From assembly GCF_030813915.1 (NCBI RefSeq), contig NZ_JAUSUJ010000013.1, positions 124,001 through 188,000 of the forward strand: 64,000 bases of DNA, written 5' to 3'. The position numbers were made by a program, and so were the translations under genes. This DNA comes from Rhodoplanes tepidamans. GTDB taxonomy: Bacteria; Pseudomonadota; Alphaproteobacteria; Rhizobiales; Xanthobacteraceae. Every line of letters starts with the position of its first letter. Position 1 is the stretch's first letter. Below are positions 8,110-18,672 of this stretch, in pieces. Under the pieces are notes generated by a model. That model did no database searches. It was not told where the DNA came from and saw only the letters and a list, made by a program, of their open reading frames with translations.

Positions 8110-9666
8110 TCAGGCGTGGGAGGGCTCGCCGGCGTAGCGCCCGGTGCCGAGGCTGCCCGGCCCCTGCCGCGCGAACTTCACCATCAGATAGAGCTCGGCG
8201 ACGAGCAGGATCGTGTAGAAGCCGACGAAGCCGGCGATCGAGCCGTACAGGCTCTCCACGGTCAGGGTCGACACCGAGAGATGGGTCGGCAGGACGCCGT
8301 AGATGGTCCACGGCTGGCGGCCGTACTCGGCGACGAACCAGCCGAGCTCGGAGGCGATCCACGGCGTCGGCAGCGACCAGAACGCCCAGCGCAGCAGCCA
8401 GCGCCGGTCCTGGAAGGTGTTGCGGAGGCTGTGCCAGAACGCCAGGCCGAACAGCGCGAAGAACATGAAGCCGAGGGCCACCATGATCCGGAACGACCAG
8501 AACATCGGGGCGACGGCCGGGATCGTGTCGGCGGCGGCGCGCTCGATCAGGGCGGGCGTCACCTCGTCCATCGAGGCGACGTACTTCTTCAGCAGCAGGC
8601 CGAAGCCGAGATCGGCCTTGTGCGCCTCGAAGCGCTCGCGCGCCGCGGCGTCGGCCGGATCGCGGCGCAGCGTCTCCAGTGCCCGGACGGCCTCGACCCC
8701 GGAGGCGATGCGCCCGGCGTTGTGGACCCGCAGCTCCTTGATGCCGGGAAGCTGGCGGTCGACCGAACGGGTGCCGATGATCCCGAGCACCCACGGGATC
8801 TTCACCTCCCAGTCGTTCCGCATCTCCTTCTCGTTGATGCCGGCGACGAGGTTCAGGCCGGCCGGCGCCGCCTCGGTCTCCCAGCTCGCCTCCATGGCGG
8901 CCAGCTTGGTCTTCTGCGCCTCGCTGACCGAGTAGCCCGACTCGTCGCCGAGCACGATCACCGAGCAGGCGGAGGCGAAGCCGAACGCCGCGGCGATCCG
9001 GAAGCTGCGCTTGGCGAAGGCGATGTCGCGGCCGCGCAGCAGGTACCAGGACGAGAGCGCCAGCACGAACACGGCGCCGGTCACGTAGCCGGCCGACACG
9101 GTGTGGACGAACTTCGCCTGGGCGTCGTGATTGAACAGCACGGCCCAGAAGTCGGTCATCTCCATCCGCATGGTGACGAAGGAGAACTCGGCCCCGACCG
9201 GATTCTGCATCCAGCCGTTGGCGACCAGGATCCACAGCGCCGAGAGATTGGTGCCGATCGCCATCAGCACCGTCACGACGAGGTGCTGCACCCTGGAGAG
9301 CCGGTCCCAGCCGAAGAAGAACAGGCCGATGAAGGTCGACTCCAGGAAGAACGCCATCAGGCCTTCGATCGCCAGCGGCGCCCCGAACACGTCGCCGACA
9401 TAGTGCGAGTAGTAGGCCCAGTTGGTGCCGAACTGGAACTCCAGCGTGATTCCGGTGGTGACGCCGAGCGCGAAGTTGATGCCGAACAGCTTGCCCCAGA
9501 ACTGCGTCATGTCCCGGTACACGGTCTTGCCGGTCATCACGTAGACCGACTCCATGATGACCAGAATCCAGGTCATCCCGAGCGTCAGCGGCACGAAGAG
9601 GAAGTGATACATCGCGGTCGCGGCGAACTGCAGCCGCGACAGGTCGACGAGGGCATCAGAGACCAT
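8110..9666 (-). CDS. cydA: cytochrome bd ubiquinol oxidase subunit I
   Basis: Haem-bearing subunit of cytochrome bd, 518 residues. The ATG at 9666 is chosen because GACAGGAG lies about 8 nt upstream and the protein then starts 'MVSDALVDLSRLQFA', as CydA proteins do. The periplasmic Q-loop is of the long E. coli type ('GDESGYSVSEAQKTKL', 'IPWVLGIIGTRSVD', 'GLLLKKY'), which marks a true bd oxidase rather than a short-loop cyanide-insensitive CioA. Its start overlaps the end of the small cydP gene by 11 nt. Confidence 0.97.
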   Translation of the reverse strand: MVSDALVDLSRLQFAATAMYHFLFVPLTLGMTWILVIMESVYVMTGKTVYRDMTQFWGKLFGINFALGVTTGITLEFQFGTNWAYYSHYVGDVFGAPLAIEGLMAFFLESTFIGLFFFGWDRLSRVQHLVVTVLMAIGTNLSALWILVANGWMQNPVGAEFSFVTMRMEMTDFWAVLFNHDAQAKFVHTVSAGYVTGAVFVLALSSWYLLRGRDIAFAKRSFRIAAAFGFASACSVIVLGDESGYSVSEAQKTKLAAMEASWETEAAPAGLNLVAGINEKEMRNDWEVKIPWVLGIIGTRSVDRQLPGIKELRVHNAGRIASGVEAVRALETLRRDPADAAARERFEAHKADLGFGLLLKKYVASMDEVTPALIERAAADTIPAVAPMFWSFRIMVALGFMFFALFGLAFWHSLRNTFQDRRWLLRWAFWSLPTPWIASELGWFVAEYGRQPWTIYGVLPTHLSVSTLTVESLYGSIAGFVGFYTILLVAELYLMVKFARQGPGSLGTGRYAGEPSHA

Positions 9667-9844
9667 GAGGCGCTCCTGTCGGGGAAAGGCTCGGCTCCGC
9701 CACGGCGTGGCGCGCCGCGGCGGCGGCATCGACCGGCACACGCGCGCCGTGCACGAAGACGAGCCACAGGAGGACGAGAACCCCGATCTTGAGAACGACG
9801 AGCGCGACGAGCTCGTTGCGCAGGCGGAGATCGCGCCCGGTCAT
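9656..9844 (-). CDS. cydP: small membrane protein at head of cyd operon (CydP-like)
   Basis: A 62-residue protein with one strong transmembrane helix ('LVALVVLKIGVLVLLWLVFV', residues 12-31) after a basic N-terminus, so the N-terminus faces the cytoplasm. Its place immediately before and overlapping cydA, its size and topology fit the 'cytochrome oxidase putative small subunit CydP' family. The C-terminal half is Ala/Pro-rich and soluble. It is the first gene after the sigma-54 promoter. The family match is from memory of size and context, not an alignment. Confidence 0.75.
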   Translation of the reverse strand: MTGRDLRLRNELVALVVLKIGVLVLLWLVFVHGARVPVDAAAAARHAVAEPSLSPTGAPHGL

Positions 9845-9934
9845 GGATGGTCGTCCGAGAGTGGTTGCACGTTCGCCGCGAGGTCGCCCTGCGGGCCGGT
9901 CGAGGGGCGCGGATCGGCCCCGGCGAGACGAACC

Positions 9935-9949
9935 GCATAAACCGTGCCA
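9935..9949 (-). promoter_or_regulatory. sigma-54 promoter of the cyd operon
   Basis: On the minus strand the sequence reads TGGCACGGTTTATGC. The -24 element TGGCAC is perfect, the invariant GG and GC are separated by exactly 10 nt, and the -12 element is ATGC rather than TTGC. It lies about 90 nt before cydP. A sigma-54 activator gene is divergent from it, which makes regulation of the bd oxidase by that activator likely. Confidence 0.75.
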
Positions 9950-10017
9950 GCCGCCGACCGTCGTGAAACCGCGTGTTTTCGGCATCAGATCACGAGCGGC
10001 GGCGGAGGCCGGTGTCA

Positions 10018-10063
10018 TTGCATGCTGGTTTTTGCATATTGTGTGACGAAACTGGCAGTGCCA
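10018..10063. promoter_or_regulatory. candidate upstream activator sites for the cyd regulator
   Basis: This stretch is 70-115 bp upstream of the sigma-54 promoter. It holds two TTGCAT direct repeats (10018-10023 and 10032-10037) and the inverted repeat TGGCA-G-TGCCA (10053-10063), just before the regulator start. Spacing fits an enhancer for a sigma-54 activator and also autoregulation. Which of these motifs is bound cannot be decided from one sequence. Confidence 0.35.
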
Positions 10064-10072
10064 TAGAGGCAC

Positions 10073-11486
<1,414 letters not shown>

Positions 11487-11500
<14 letters not shown>

Positions 11501-12500
11501 TGCCCGCCTCGCGGATCACCTTCGACCACTTGGTCTCCTCGCGGTCGATGTCGGCGGCGTACTCTTCCGGCGTGCTGGCCAGCACCTCGGCGCCCTCGTG
11601 GGCGAGACGCTGCTGCAGGTCCGGCGCGGCGAGCGCCTCGCGCAAGGCCTTGTTGAGCGTCTCGACGATCGGCCGCGGCGTGCCGGCCGGGGCGAGCAGC
11701 CCGTAGCGGAGCACGACCTCGTAGCCGGGCAGCCCGGTCTCCGAGACGGTCGGCACGCTCGGCATCAGGGCCGAGCGCTGCGCACTGGTGACGGCGAGCG
11801 CCTTCAGGCTGCCGTTCTGGACCATGGCACGGACCGCCGGGATCGGCGTGAACGACATCTTGATGTGGCCGCCGACCAGATCGTTGAGCACCGGCCCCGA
11901 GCCGCGATACGGGATGTGGGTGAGCTTCGCGCCCGACATCGCGACGAACAGCTCGCCGGCGATGTGCGTCACCGTGCCGACGCCGGCCGAGCCGTAGGCG
12001 AGCTGGCCCGGCCTGTCCCTGGCGAGGGCGACGAGGGCCCCGGCCGAGGCGACGTCGAAGCCCGGATGCACGACCAGCACGGCCGGCGCCGTGCCGATCA
12101 TGCCCACCGGCGCGAAGTCTTTTCGCGGGTCGAAGCCCGCGGCCGGATAGAGGCTGGGGCCGATCGCGATGGTGCCGGAATAGCCGAACAGCAGCGTGTA
12201 GCCGTCCGGGGTCGCCCGCGTGAAGGCGCGGGCCGCGACCGTGCCGCCGGCGCCGCCGCGATTGTCGACGACGATCTGCTGGCCGAGGATCTCGCTCATC
12301 TTGTCGGCGACCAGCCGGCCGACGATGCTGGTCGAGCCGCCCGGCGGGAACGGCACGACGAGCGTGATCGAGCGGTTCGGATAGTCCTGCGGCTGGGCGG
12401 CGGCCGGGGACGGGCCCGCGAGCACGCTCGCGCCGATCAGGGCGGCGGCCGCGGCCCGCCGGAACACACGCGCGGACACGCTTCGACTGTTCGTCGACAT
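11487..12500 (-). CDS. TctC/Bug-family solute-binding protein next to tcuA-like gene
   Basis: Periplasmic tripartite-tricarboxylate-type receptor of 337 residues. A signal peptide (to about residue 36, 'SPAAAQ') precedes '[11 protein letters not shown]', 'DNRGGAGG' and '[13 protein letters not shown]', the standard TctC blocks. The ATG at 12500 has GGAGGGA 5 nt upstream. No TctA/TctB partner adjoins it. The TcuA-like flavoprotein gene lies upstream in the same orientation, so a tricarboxylate such as tricarballylate or an aconitate-like acid is a reasonable ligand guess. Confidence 0.88.
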
Positions 12501-12807
12501 CGACTCCCTCCAGACATGCGTTTCGCTCCATCACGCGCAGCCGGGCCCTTTGCGGGTCTCTCGCTCGCTGCGTCGTGCCGTCGGTCGTCTCGACTCGCGT
12601 GAGGTCCGGCCCGTGGCCGGATCACGACGGCCTCTCGTCCGTCGTGCGCCGCGGCGGCGCGGGCCTCGCACGACCTCAGCTCCGTCGTCCCGGGCCCGGC
12701 GCGAGGCGCCGAGCCCGGGCCCATACCCCCTGTCTGTCGTGTGCCGCCGATAACGGGGATATGGATTTCGGGGGGCGCCGCTCAGCGGCGCTCCGGAACG
12801 GCGCGCT
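12501..12807. other. intergenic region with GC hairpin, no gene seen
   Basis: Between the tcuA-like gene and the downstream tctC gene I see no credible coding frame. A large inverted repeat at 12689-12702 and 12706-12719 (GC-only arms with one mismatch and a GAG loop) could attenuate read-through from tcuA or belong to a dispersed palindrome family. The tctC ribosome-binding site lies at the low-coordinate edge. Confidence 0.5.
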
Positions 12808-14307
12808 TCACCGCTTCGCCGCGGCCTGCGCGCCGGCGCTGGCGCCGGCGATGCGGCCGAACACCGAGCCCGACATCAGGCCGGTGCCGCCCGGATAGTT
12901 GAAATAGAAGATGCCGCCGACCAGCTCGCCGGCGGCGCAGAGACCCGGGATGACCCGGCCGTCGGTGTCGATCACCTGCGCGGAGGTGTCGACCTTGAGG
13001 CCGCCGAACGTGAAGGTGATGCCGCAGGTCACCGCATAGGCCTCGAAGGGCGGCGTATCGATGGTGTTGGCCCAGTTGCTCTTGGGCACCGCGAGCCCGC
13101 GGGTGCAGCGCCCGTCCTTGACGTTGGGATCGAACGGCACCTCGGTCGTCACGGCGGCGTTGTAGGCCCGGATGGTCGCGAGCGCCTTGTCGGCGTCGAC
13201 GTCCTCGAGCTTCCTGACCAGCTCCTCCAGCGTGTCGGCCCGCACCTTGGTGACCTGCTTGATGCGGTACTCGTCGCGCAGCATCGGGATGATCTTGGCG
13301 TCGAACACCTGCCAGGCGAACTGGCCCGGCTGCATCAGGATCACCCGGCCGTACTTCGCATAGGTGTAGTTGCGGAAGTCGGCGCCCTCGTCGACGAAGC
13401 GCTCGCCGTTCGCGTTGAGCATGATGCCCCACGGATAGGAGTGCTTCTGGAAATTGTCGCCGACCGCGAGGTCGCCGAACTCCGGCGCGTTGCGGTCCCA
13501 GCCGACGGCGTGCGAGCCCGACCAGTTGCCGGTCGCCATCGCACCGATCTCCAGCGCCATCCTGATGCCGTCGCCGGTGTTGAAGCGGGTGCCGCGGATC
13601 TTGGCGAGTTCCCAGTTCGGCCCGAGATAGCGGGTGCGCCACTCGGTGTTGGCCTGGAAGCCGCCGGCGGCGAGCACCACGGCGCGGGCGGCGATCTCGC
13701 GGGTCCGGCCCTGGTGGCGGACGCGCACGCCCTTGACGCCGTCGTCGTCGGCGATCAGCGCGGTGGCGCGGGCCTCGTAGACGACCGCGATGCCGTTCTT
13801 CCGGGCCGCCGTGGTCAGCGCCTCGACGAGGCCCGGTCCGCCGCCCCACGCCTCGACCGTGAGGCCGCCCCAGAACTTGAAGCGGCCGTCGACCTTGTAG
13901 GCCTGGCGGCCGTAGATCGGCGCGAAGCGCACGCCCTTGCCGCGCATCCACTGCATGGTCTCGCGGCTCTTCGTCACCAGCAGCTCGCACAGGTCCGGGT
14001 CGGTGCGATACTCGGTGACCCGGCCCATGTCGTCGAAGAACTTCTCCTCGGTGTAGGTGCCGAAATCCGTCACCGCGATTTCCTGCTCGGTGAGGTCGGG
14101 CATCAGTGCCTCGAGGTCCTCGACGCCGTCGTAGACGCAGCGGAAGGCGCCCGCCGTGAAGCGCGAGTTGCCGCCCGATTCGTCCTCCGGGGCCCGCTCC
14201 AGCACCAGCACCGAGACCCCGTGCTCGGCCGCCGCCAGCGCCGCGCAAAAGGCCGCGTTGCCGCCGCCCACCACCACCACGTCCACGGCCGACGGCAGCT
14301 CGCCCAT
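12808..14307 (-). CDS. FAD-dependent dehydrogenase, TcuA/fumarate reductase-like
   Basis: A 499-residue soluble flavoprotein. The N-terminal dinucleotide motif 'VVVVGGGNAAFCAALAAAE' and the 'GGNSRFTAGAFR' block bind FAD, and the C-terminal 'GLCAAGELVGGIFYFNYPGG' closes the FAD domain. The 'GNAA' form of the Rossmann motif and overall length match tricarballylate dehydrogenase TcuA, which oxidises tricarballylate to cis-aconitate. The ATG at 14307 has GGAGGGG about 8 nt upstream. No TcuB electron-transfer partner is present. A GntR gene is divergent and probably regulates it. The exact acid substrate is uncertain. Confidence 0.82.
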   Translation of the reverse strand: MGELPSAVDVVVVGGGNAAFCAALAAAEHGVSVLVLERAPEDESGGNSRFTAGAFRCVYDGVEDLEALMPDLTEQEIAVTDFGTYTEEKFFDDMGRVTEYRTDPDLCELLVTKSRETMQWMRGKGVRFAPIYGRQAYKVDGRFKFWGGLTVEAWGGGPGLVEALTTAARKNGIAVVYEARATALIADDDGVKGVRVRHQGRTREIAARAVVLAAGGFQANTEWRTRYLGPNWELAKIRGTRFNTGDGIRMALEIGAMATGNWSGSHAVGWDRNAPEFGDLAVGDNFQKHSYPWGIMLNANGERFVDEGADFRNYTYAKYGRVILMQPGQFAWQVFDAKIIPMLRDEYRIKQVTKVRADTLEELVRKLEDVDADKALATIRAYNAAVTTEVPFDPNVKDGRCTRGLAVPKSNWANTIDTPPFEAYAVTCGITFTFGGLKVDTSAQVIDTDGRVIPGLCAAGELVGGIFYFNYPGGTGLMSGSVFGRIAGASAGAQAAAKR

Positions 14308-14348
14308 CGCCCTCACCCCTCCGATTCCGGCCCGCCATTTTCGGGTCC

Positions 14349-14372
14349 GTTCGTATACAATAAGATACGAAC
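14349..14372. promoter_or_regulatory. perfect inverted repeat, probable GntR operator
   Basis: GTTCGTAT and ATACGAAC form a perfect 8-bp inverted repeat around an 8-nt AT-rich spacer. The left part reads CGTATACAA, like the GTATAC-type sites bound by FCD-class GntR regulators. It lies 42 bp upstream of the tcuA-like start and 107 bp upstream of gntR, in the shared promoter region. Confidence 0.6.
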
Positions 14373-14478
14373 ACACACGGTCGTCAAGCGCCACGTTCGA
14401 TGCTGGAATGGGGACGGCGCGAATCGGCGCCGGGCGCCGCCCCTCGGCGGCCCGAACCAGAGAGGCGCGACCCGCACC

Positions 14479-15228
14479 ATGCCGGCAGCGAAGGACGACA
14501 GGCCCCCGGAGCCCGAGGCCGGGCCGGCCGCGGCGGGAGCCGCCGGGCCGGGCCTCGCCCGGCCGGGGCTCGACCGGGCGGCGCTCGAGCGCGGCGCCCT
14601 GCCGCTCGGCGAGGCGGTGTTCCGGGCGCTGTGCGGGGCGCTGCGCGACGGCGTCTACCGGCCGGGCGACCGCATCGTCGAGGACGAGGTCGCCCAGAAG
14701 CTCGAGGTCAGCCGCACGCCGGTGCGCGAGGCGCTCGGCCGGCTGCTCGCCAAGGGCCTGGTCGAGCACGCCGGCGGCCGCGGCATGGTGGTGCGCCGGC
14801 CCGACGCCGCCGAGGTGCTGGAGCTCTACGCCATGCGGGAGATTCTGGAGGGGGCCGCGGCGCGGCTGGCGGCCGGCCAGGCGAGCGCGCCGGAGATCGA
14901 CACCCTGGCCGAGCTCGCCGAGTCCTTCGCGACCGCCGACGACGCGCGAAAGATGGCGCGGCTCAACCGGCTGCTGCACGAGGCGATCGTGCGGGCCGCC
15001 CGCAACCGCTTCCTCGACGGCGCGCTGCGCGAGATGCAGGACGCCATCGCGCTGCTCGGCCCGACCACCTTCAACGTCGCCGGCCGGCCGGCGACCGCGG
15101 TGGCCGAGCACGCGGCGATCGTCGCGGCGATCGCGGCGCGCGACGCCGACGCGGCCGAGCAGGCGGCGCGCGCCCACATCCGCGAGGCGCTGCGGGCGCG
15201 GCTCAAGCTGATGCAGGGCGCCGGCTAG
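14479..15228 (+). CDS. GntR-family (FCD) transcriptional regulator
   Basis: A 249-residue regulator. After a Pro/Ala-rich leader (1-35) comes a winged helix ('[20 protein letters not shown]' region, about 45-105) with the typical '[10 protein letters not shown]' recognition helix. The C-terminal all-helical FCD ligand domain follows ('[16 protein letters not shown]', '[11 protein letters not shown]', '[18 protein letters not shown]'), whose His and Asp residues normally bind a metal and a carboxylate ligand. It is divergent from the tcuA-like gene and is presumably its ligand-responsive repressor. An earlier start is possible but would lengthen only the disordered leader. Confidence 0.9.
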   Translation: MPAAKDDRPPEPEAGPAAAGAAGPGLARPGLDRAALERGALPLGEAVFRALCGALRDGVYRPGDRIVEDEVAQKLEVSRTPVREALGRLLAKGLVEHAGGRGMVVRRPDAAEVLELYAMREILEGAAARLAAGQASAPEIDTLAELAESFATADDARKMARLNRLLHEAIVRAARNRFLDGALREMQDAIALLGPTTFNVAGRPATAVAEHAAIVAAIAARDADAAEQAARAHIREALRARLKLMQGAG

Positions 15229-15253
15229 GCCGGCCCGGACGGCCGGCGGCGCC

Positions 15254-15628
15254 TCACCGGTCGTCGAGGCGCCGGATCAGGGCGCGCGTCTGGGCGATGG
15301 TGGCGCGGCTCTTGGCGACCTGCTCGCGATGCACGGCGCAGGCCTGGTCGGAGCTGGAGACGCGCTCCGCCGCCCCGTCGATCAGCACCCGGGATTCCGT
15401 GCAGGCGGCGCGGGTGAGGTCCTGCATGGCGACCTGGCGCGCCTGGCGCGAGCGCGGCCGGTTCCTGGCCCAGCTCGCCTCGGTCCAGCTCGCCTCGGTC
15501 GAGGCCGGCTCGGTCCCGGTCGTCGCCGCAGGCGCGCCTGCGGACGGAGCGGCTTCGGTCGGCGTGCCGCCGGTCCGGGCCGCGGCAGGCTCGCCTGCAT
15601 GGACGGGAGGATCGCGGGGACCGCGCAT
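15254..15628 (-). CDS. small hypothetical protein with Ala/Thr-rich leader
   Basis: The conserved-looking part is the C-terminal 57 residues ('[20 protein letters not shown]' onward), a likely helical segment with two cysteines and a basic end. The ATG at 15427 would give only that part; the ATG at 15628 gives 124 residues with a low-complexity Ala/Thr/Pro leader. Inside the leader are two exact 15-bp direct repeats (15471-15485 and 15486-15500) that encode repeated TEASW units. No function is recognised. It is convergent with gntR. Confidence 0.45.
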   Translation of the reverse strand: MRGPRDPPVHAGEPAAARTGGTPTEAAPSAGAPAATTGTEPASTEASWTEASWARNRPRSRQARQVAMQDLTRAACTESRVLIDGAAERVSSSDQACAVHREQVAKSRATIAQTRALIRRLDDR

Positions 15629-15889
15629 GGCCGTGCTCCGTTCTGCCGAACAGGCGGGAGCACAAGCCTCTCTCAGCCACCGGCGCCCATGGGGTCGTGG
15701 CCGGTGATCCATGGCAACGAACTCGCCCCTGTATGGTTCCGGCCCGGCCGAAAGAAACCGCCGCCCGACGGCGCGGCGCCCGGCGCGGCCTCCCGCCGGC
15801 CGCATCCCCGGCCGCGGCGGAACGGATTCCGGACCGGCGGCTTCTACGAAGGCCGGTACAGCCGCCGGTCTTCGCGGGAGACGCACGGA

Positions 15890-16972
15890 ATGACGGTCGC
15901 GCTGGTAACGGGCTCGGGCGGCTTGGTCGGCAGCGAATCGGTCCTCCACTTCGGCGGCGTCTTCGACCGGGTGATCGGCATCGACAACGACATGCGCGCG
16001 CGCCTGTTCGGCGCCGAGGCGTCGACCCGCTGGCTCTCCGCCCGGCTCACCGAGCGGCTGCCCAACTACCGGCACCACGACGTCGACATCCGCGACGAGG
16101 CCGCGGTCGGCCGCATCGTCGCGGCCTACGGGCGCGACCTGAAGCTGATCGTCCACACCGCCGCCCAGCCCTCGCACGACTGGGCCGCGCGCGACCCGCG
16201 GGCCGACTTCACCATCAACGCCAACGGCACGCTGGTGCTGCTCGAGGCGATGCGCCGGCACGCGCCGGACGCCGTGTTCGTCTTCACCTCGACCAACAAG
16301 GTCTACGGCGACACGCCCAACCGGCTGCCGCTGGTCGAGCGCGAGACCCGCTTCGAGATCGACCCGACGCACCGCTACGCGGCGCACGGCATCGACGAGA
16401 CCATGACGCTCGACCAGTCGACCCACAGCCTGTTCGGCGTCTCCAAGGTGGCGGCCGACGTGCTCGTGCAGGAGTACGGCCGCTATTTCGGCCTCAGGAC
16501 CGCGGTGTTCCGCGGCGGCTGCCTGACCGGGCCGAACCATTCCGGCACCCAGCTGCACGGCTTTCTCGCCTACCTGATGAAATGCACCATGGCGGGCCGC
16601 CCCTACACGGTGTTCGGCCACAAGGCCAAGCAGGTGCGCGACAACATCCACTCGGCCGACCTGATCGCCGCGTTCGACGCGGTGTGGCGCGACCCGCCCT
16701 GCGGCGAGGTGTTCAACATCGGCGGCGGCCGGGCCGCCAACTGCTCGATGCTGGAGGCGATCGCGCTGTGCGAGGAGATCGCCGGCCGCCGCCTCGCCTG
16801 GCGCTACGAGGACGAGCCCCGCCTCGGCGACCACGTCTGGTACGTCAGCGACCTGCGCCGCTTCCAGGCCCGCTACCCGCACTGGCGCATCACCCGCGAC
16901 ATCCGCCGCACCCTGCAGGACATCCACGACGGCCTGCTGGCCCGCGAGGCGCCGCTCGGCCTGACGGCGTGA
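15890..16972 (+). CDS. NAD-dependent sugar epimerase, CDP-paratose 2-epimerase-like
   Basis: A 360-residue extended short-chain dehydrogenase acting on a nucleotide sugar. The N-terminal '[16 protein letters not shown]' is the NAD-binding TGxxGxxG motif, '[10 protein letters not shown]' holds the catalytic Ser/Thr and '[20 protein letters not shown]' the YxxxK-equivalent region. '[20 protein letters not shown]' and '[11 protein letters not shown]' are typical of CDP-tyvelose/paratose 2-epimerases. It opens the glycan region and lies 101 nt before the HAD-UbiA gene. The exact sugar is not certain from sequence alone. GGGAG lies about 10 nt before the chosen start. Confidence 0.8.
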   Translation: MTVALVTGSGGLVGSESVLHFGGVFDRVIGIDNDMRARLFGAEASTRWLSARLTERLPNYRHHDVDIRDEAAVGRIVAAYGRDLKLIVHTAAQPSHDWAARDPRADFTINANGTLVLLEAMRRHAPDAVFVFTSTNKVYGDTPNRLPLVERETRFEIDPTHRYAAHGIDETMTLDQSTHSLFGVSKVAADVLVQEYGRYFGLRTAVFRGGCLTGPNHSGTQLHGFLAYLMKCTMAGRPYTVFGHKAKQVRDNIHSADLIAAFDAVWRDPPCGEVFNIGGGRAANCSMLEAIALCEEIAGRRLAWRYEDEPRLGDHVWYVSDLRRFQARYPHWRITRDIRRTLQDIHDGLLAREAPLGLTA

Positions 16973-17073
16973 CGCCCGTCTCCCCACCGCGGCGCCCGGG
17001 CTGCGCGTCCGGCGACGCCCTGCTATAAGTCCGCCGAGCCGGGCGAGGCCCGGGCGCGTTCGACGGACCCGTC

Positions 17074-18534
17074 ATGCTGGAGCCCAAGCCCGAAGACCGC
17101 CGCGGCCTCGACGCCGACGTCGCGATCCCGCTGGTCGTCGATCTCGACGGCACGCTGCTGCTCGGCGACTCGCTGGTGGAGAGCTTCAGCGTCGTGCTGT
17201 TCCGCAAGCCGGTCGCCGCCGTCGCTGCGCTGCTGGCGATCCGCGACCGCGCCGCCTTCAAGCGGCGGCTCGCCGGCCACGCCCTGCTCGAGCTCGCCGA
17301 CATGCCGTGGCGCGAGGACCTCGTCGCGCTGCTGCGCACCGAGCGGGCGCGCGGGCGGCCCGTGCATCTCGTCACGGCGGCCGACCAGGCGGTCGCCGAC
17401 GGCGTCGCCGAGGCGCTCGGCCTGTTCGACAGCGCCACCGGCAGCGACGGCGTCCGCAACCTCAAGGGCACGGCCAAGCTCGCCCATCTGCGCGAGCGCT
17501 TCCCCGACGGCTTCCTCTATGCCGGCGACAGCCCGGCCGACCTGCCCCTGTTCGCCGCCGCCAGGGGCGCGGTGCTGTGCGACGTGGCGAAGCGCGTCGC
17601 CGGCGCGGTCGCCCGCTGCGGCACGCCGGTGCTCGGCGTCCTGTCGCGGCCGCGGCCGGGCGCCCGGGTGTGGCTGCGGGCGCTGCGCGTCCACCAGTGG
17701 TCCAAGAACGTGTTGCTGTTCGTGCCGCTGTTCGTCGGCCACGTGTTCACCGATCCGGCCAAGGTCGCGGCCGCGGTCGCCGGCTTCCTGGTGCTCTCGC
17801 TGATGGTGTCGGGCACCTATCTGCTCAACGACATCGCCGACCTCGGCGCCGACCGCAAGCATCCGACCAAGCGGCGCCGCCCGTTCGCCAGCGGCGCCCT
17901 GCCGCTGTCGCTCGGCCTCGTGGCGGCGCCCGTGATGATCGTCTGCGCGATCGCCGCCGGCGCCCTGCTGTCGCCGGACTTCGCCCTGATGCTGCTGATC
18001 TACCTGGCGCTGACCACGGCCTACTCGCTCGCCCTGAAGCGCGAGGCGCTCACCGACGTGTTCGTCATCGGCTGCCTGTTCACGCTGCGGGTCGCCATGG
18101 GCGCGGCGGTGATCGGCCTCGGCCAGTCGCCCTGGCTCCTCTCCTTCGCGCTCGCCTTCTTCCTGTCGCTGGCGCTCGCCAAGCGCCACGCCGAGGTGAT
18201 CCGGGCCGCCCGCAGCGACGCCCGCGAGATCGCCGGCCGCGGCTACACGGGCGACGACTGGCCGCTGACCCTGGTGTTCGGGGTCGGCGCCGGGCTGTTC
18301 TCGCTGGTCATCATGCTGCTCTATCTCACCAACGACGCCTCGCCCTCGGGCTTCTACCGGCACGCCGCCTGGCTCTACGCCGTCCCGGTGCTGATGGCGC
18401 TGTGGCTGCAGCGCATCTGGCTCCTGGCGCAGCGCGCCGAGCTGAACGACGACCCGGTCGTCTTCGCCCTCGCCGACCCCCGCAGCCTCCTCCTCGGCGC
18501 CGCCGTCGGCGCGGCGTTCTTCGTGGCGATCTGA
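17074..18534 (+). CDS. HAD-UbiA fusion, polyprenyl-phosphate phosphoribosyltransferase-like
   Basis: A 486-residue two-domain protein. Residues about 15-195 are a HAD phosphatase: D23-L-D25-G-T nucleophile motif, 'TAADQAVADGVAE', and the acidic 'GDSPADLPLF' motif. Residues about 200-486 are a UbiA-type membrane prenyltransferase with about eight helices, the Mg-PPi motif 'NDIADLGADRKHPTKRRRP', and a second motif near 'YSLALKREALTDVFVI'. This resembles mycobacterial decaprenyl-phosphate phosphoribosyltransferase (Rv3806c) and Azorhizobium NoeC. It would transfer 5-phosphoribose from PRPP to a polyprenyl phosphate; the HAD half may remove the 5-phosphate. GtrA, DprE1- and DprE2-like genes nearby support this pathway. 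Confidence 0.85.
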   Translation: MLEPKPEDRRGLDADVAIPLVVDLDGTLLLGDSLVESFSVVLFRKPVAAVAALLAIRDRAAFKRRLAGHALLELADMPWREDLVALLRTERARGRPVHLVTAADQAVADGVAEALGLFDSATGSDGVRNLKGTAKLAHLRERFPDGFLYAGDSPADLPLFAAARGAVLCDVAKRVAGAVARCGTPVLGVLSRPRPGARVWLRALRVHQWSKNVLLFVPLFVGHVFTDPAKVAAAVAGFLVLSLMVSGTYLLNDIADLGADRKHPTKRRRPFASGALPLSLGLVAAPVMIVCAIAAGALLSPDFALMLLIYLALTTAYSLALKREALTDVFVIGCLFTLRVAMGAAVIGLGQSPWLLSFALAFFLSLALAKRHAEVIRAARSDAREIAGRGYTGDDWPLTLVFGVGAGLFSLVIMLLYLTNDASPSGFYRHAAWLYAVPVLMALWLQRIWLLAQRAELNDDPVVFALADPRSLLLGAAVGAAFFVAI

Positions 18535-18544
18535 GACTCTCTCC

Positions 18545-18648
18545 GTCATCCTGAGGTGCTCGCGCAGCGAGCCTCGAAGGATGAACGGCCCCGGAGTCAC
18601 GGGCCGTCGCCCTTCGAGGCCCGGCTCTGCCGGGCACCTCAGGGTGAC
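18545..18648. repeat. dispersed palindromic element, GTCATCCTGAGGTGC type
   Basis: The ends GTCATCCTGAGGTGC and GCACCTCAGGGTGAC are near-perfect inverted repeats around a palindromic interior. It fills the gap between the convergent HAD-UbiA and gtrA genes. Elements with this end are widespread in Bradyrhizobium-like genomes. It could act as a bidirectional transcription end. Confidence 0.6.
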
Positions 18649-18672
18649 GGGACAAAGCCTGTTCGGAGCCCT

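Noticed and set aside
6685-9792. 1035-residue plus-strand frame across the cyd operon
   Set aside because: It is the antisense shadow of cydA/cydB, which match their families over full length on the minus strand; the plus-strand product is low-complexity and Arg/Ala-rich.
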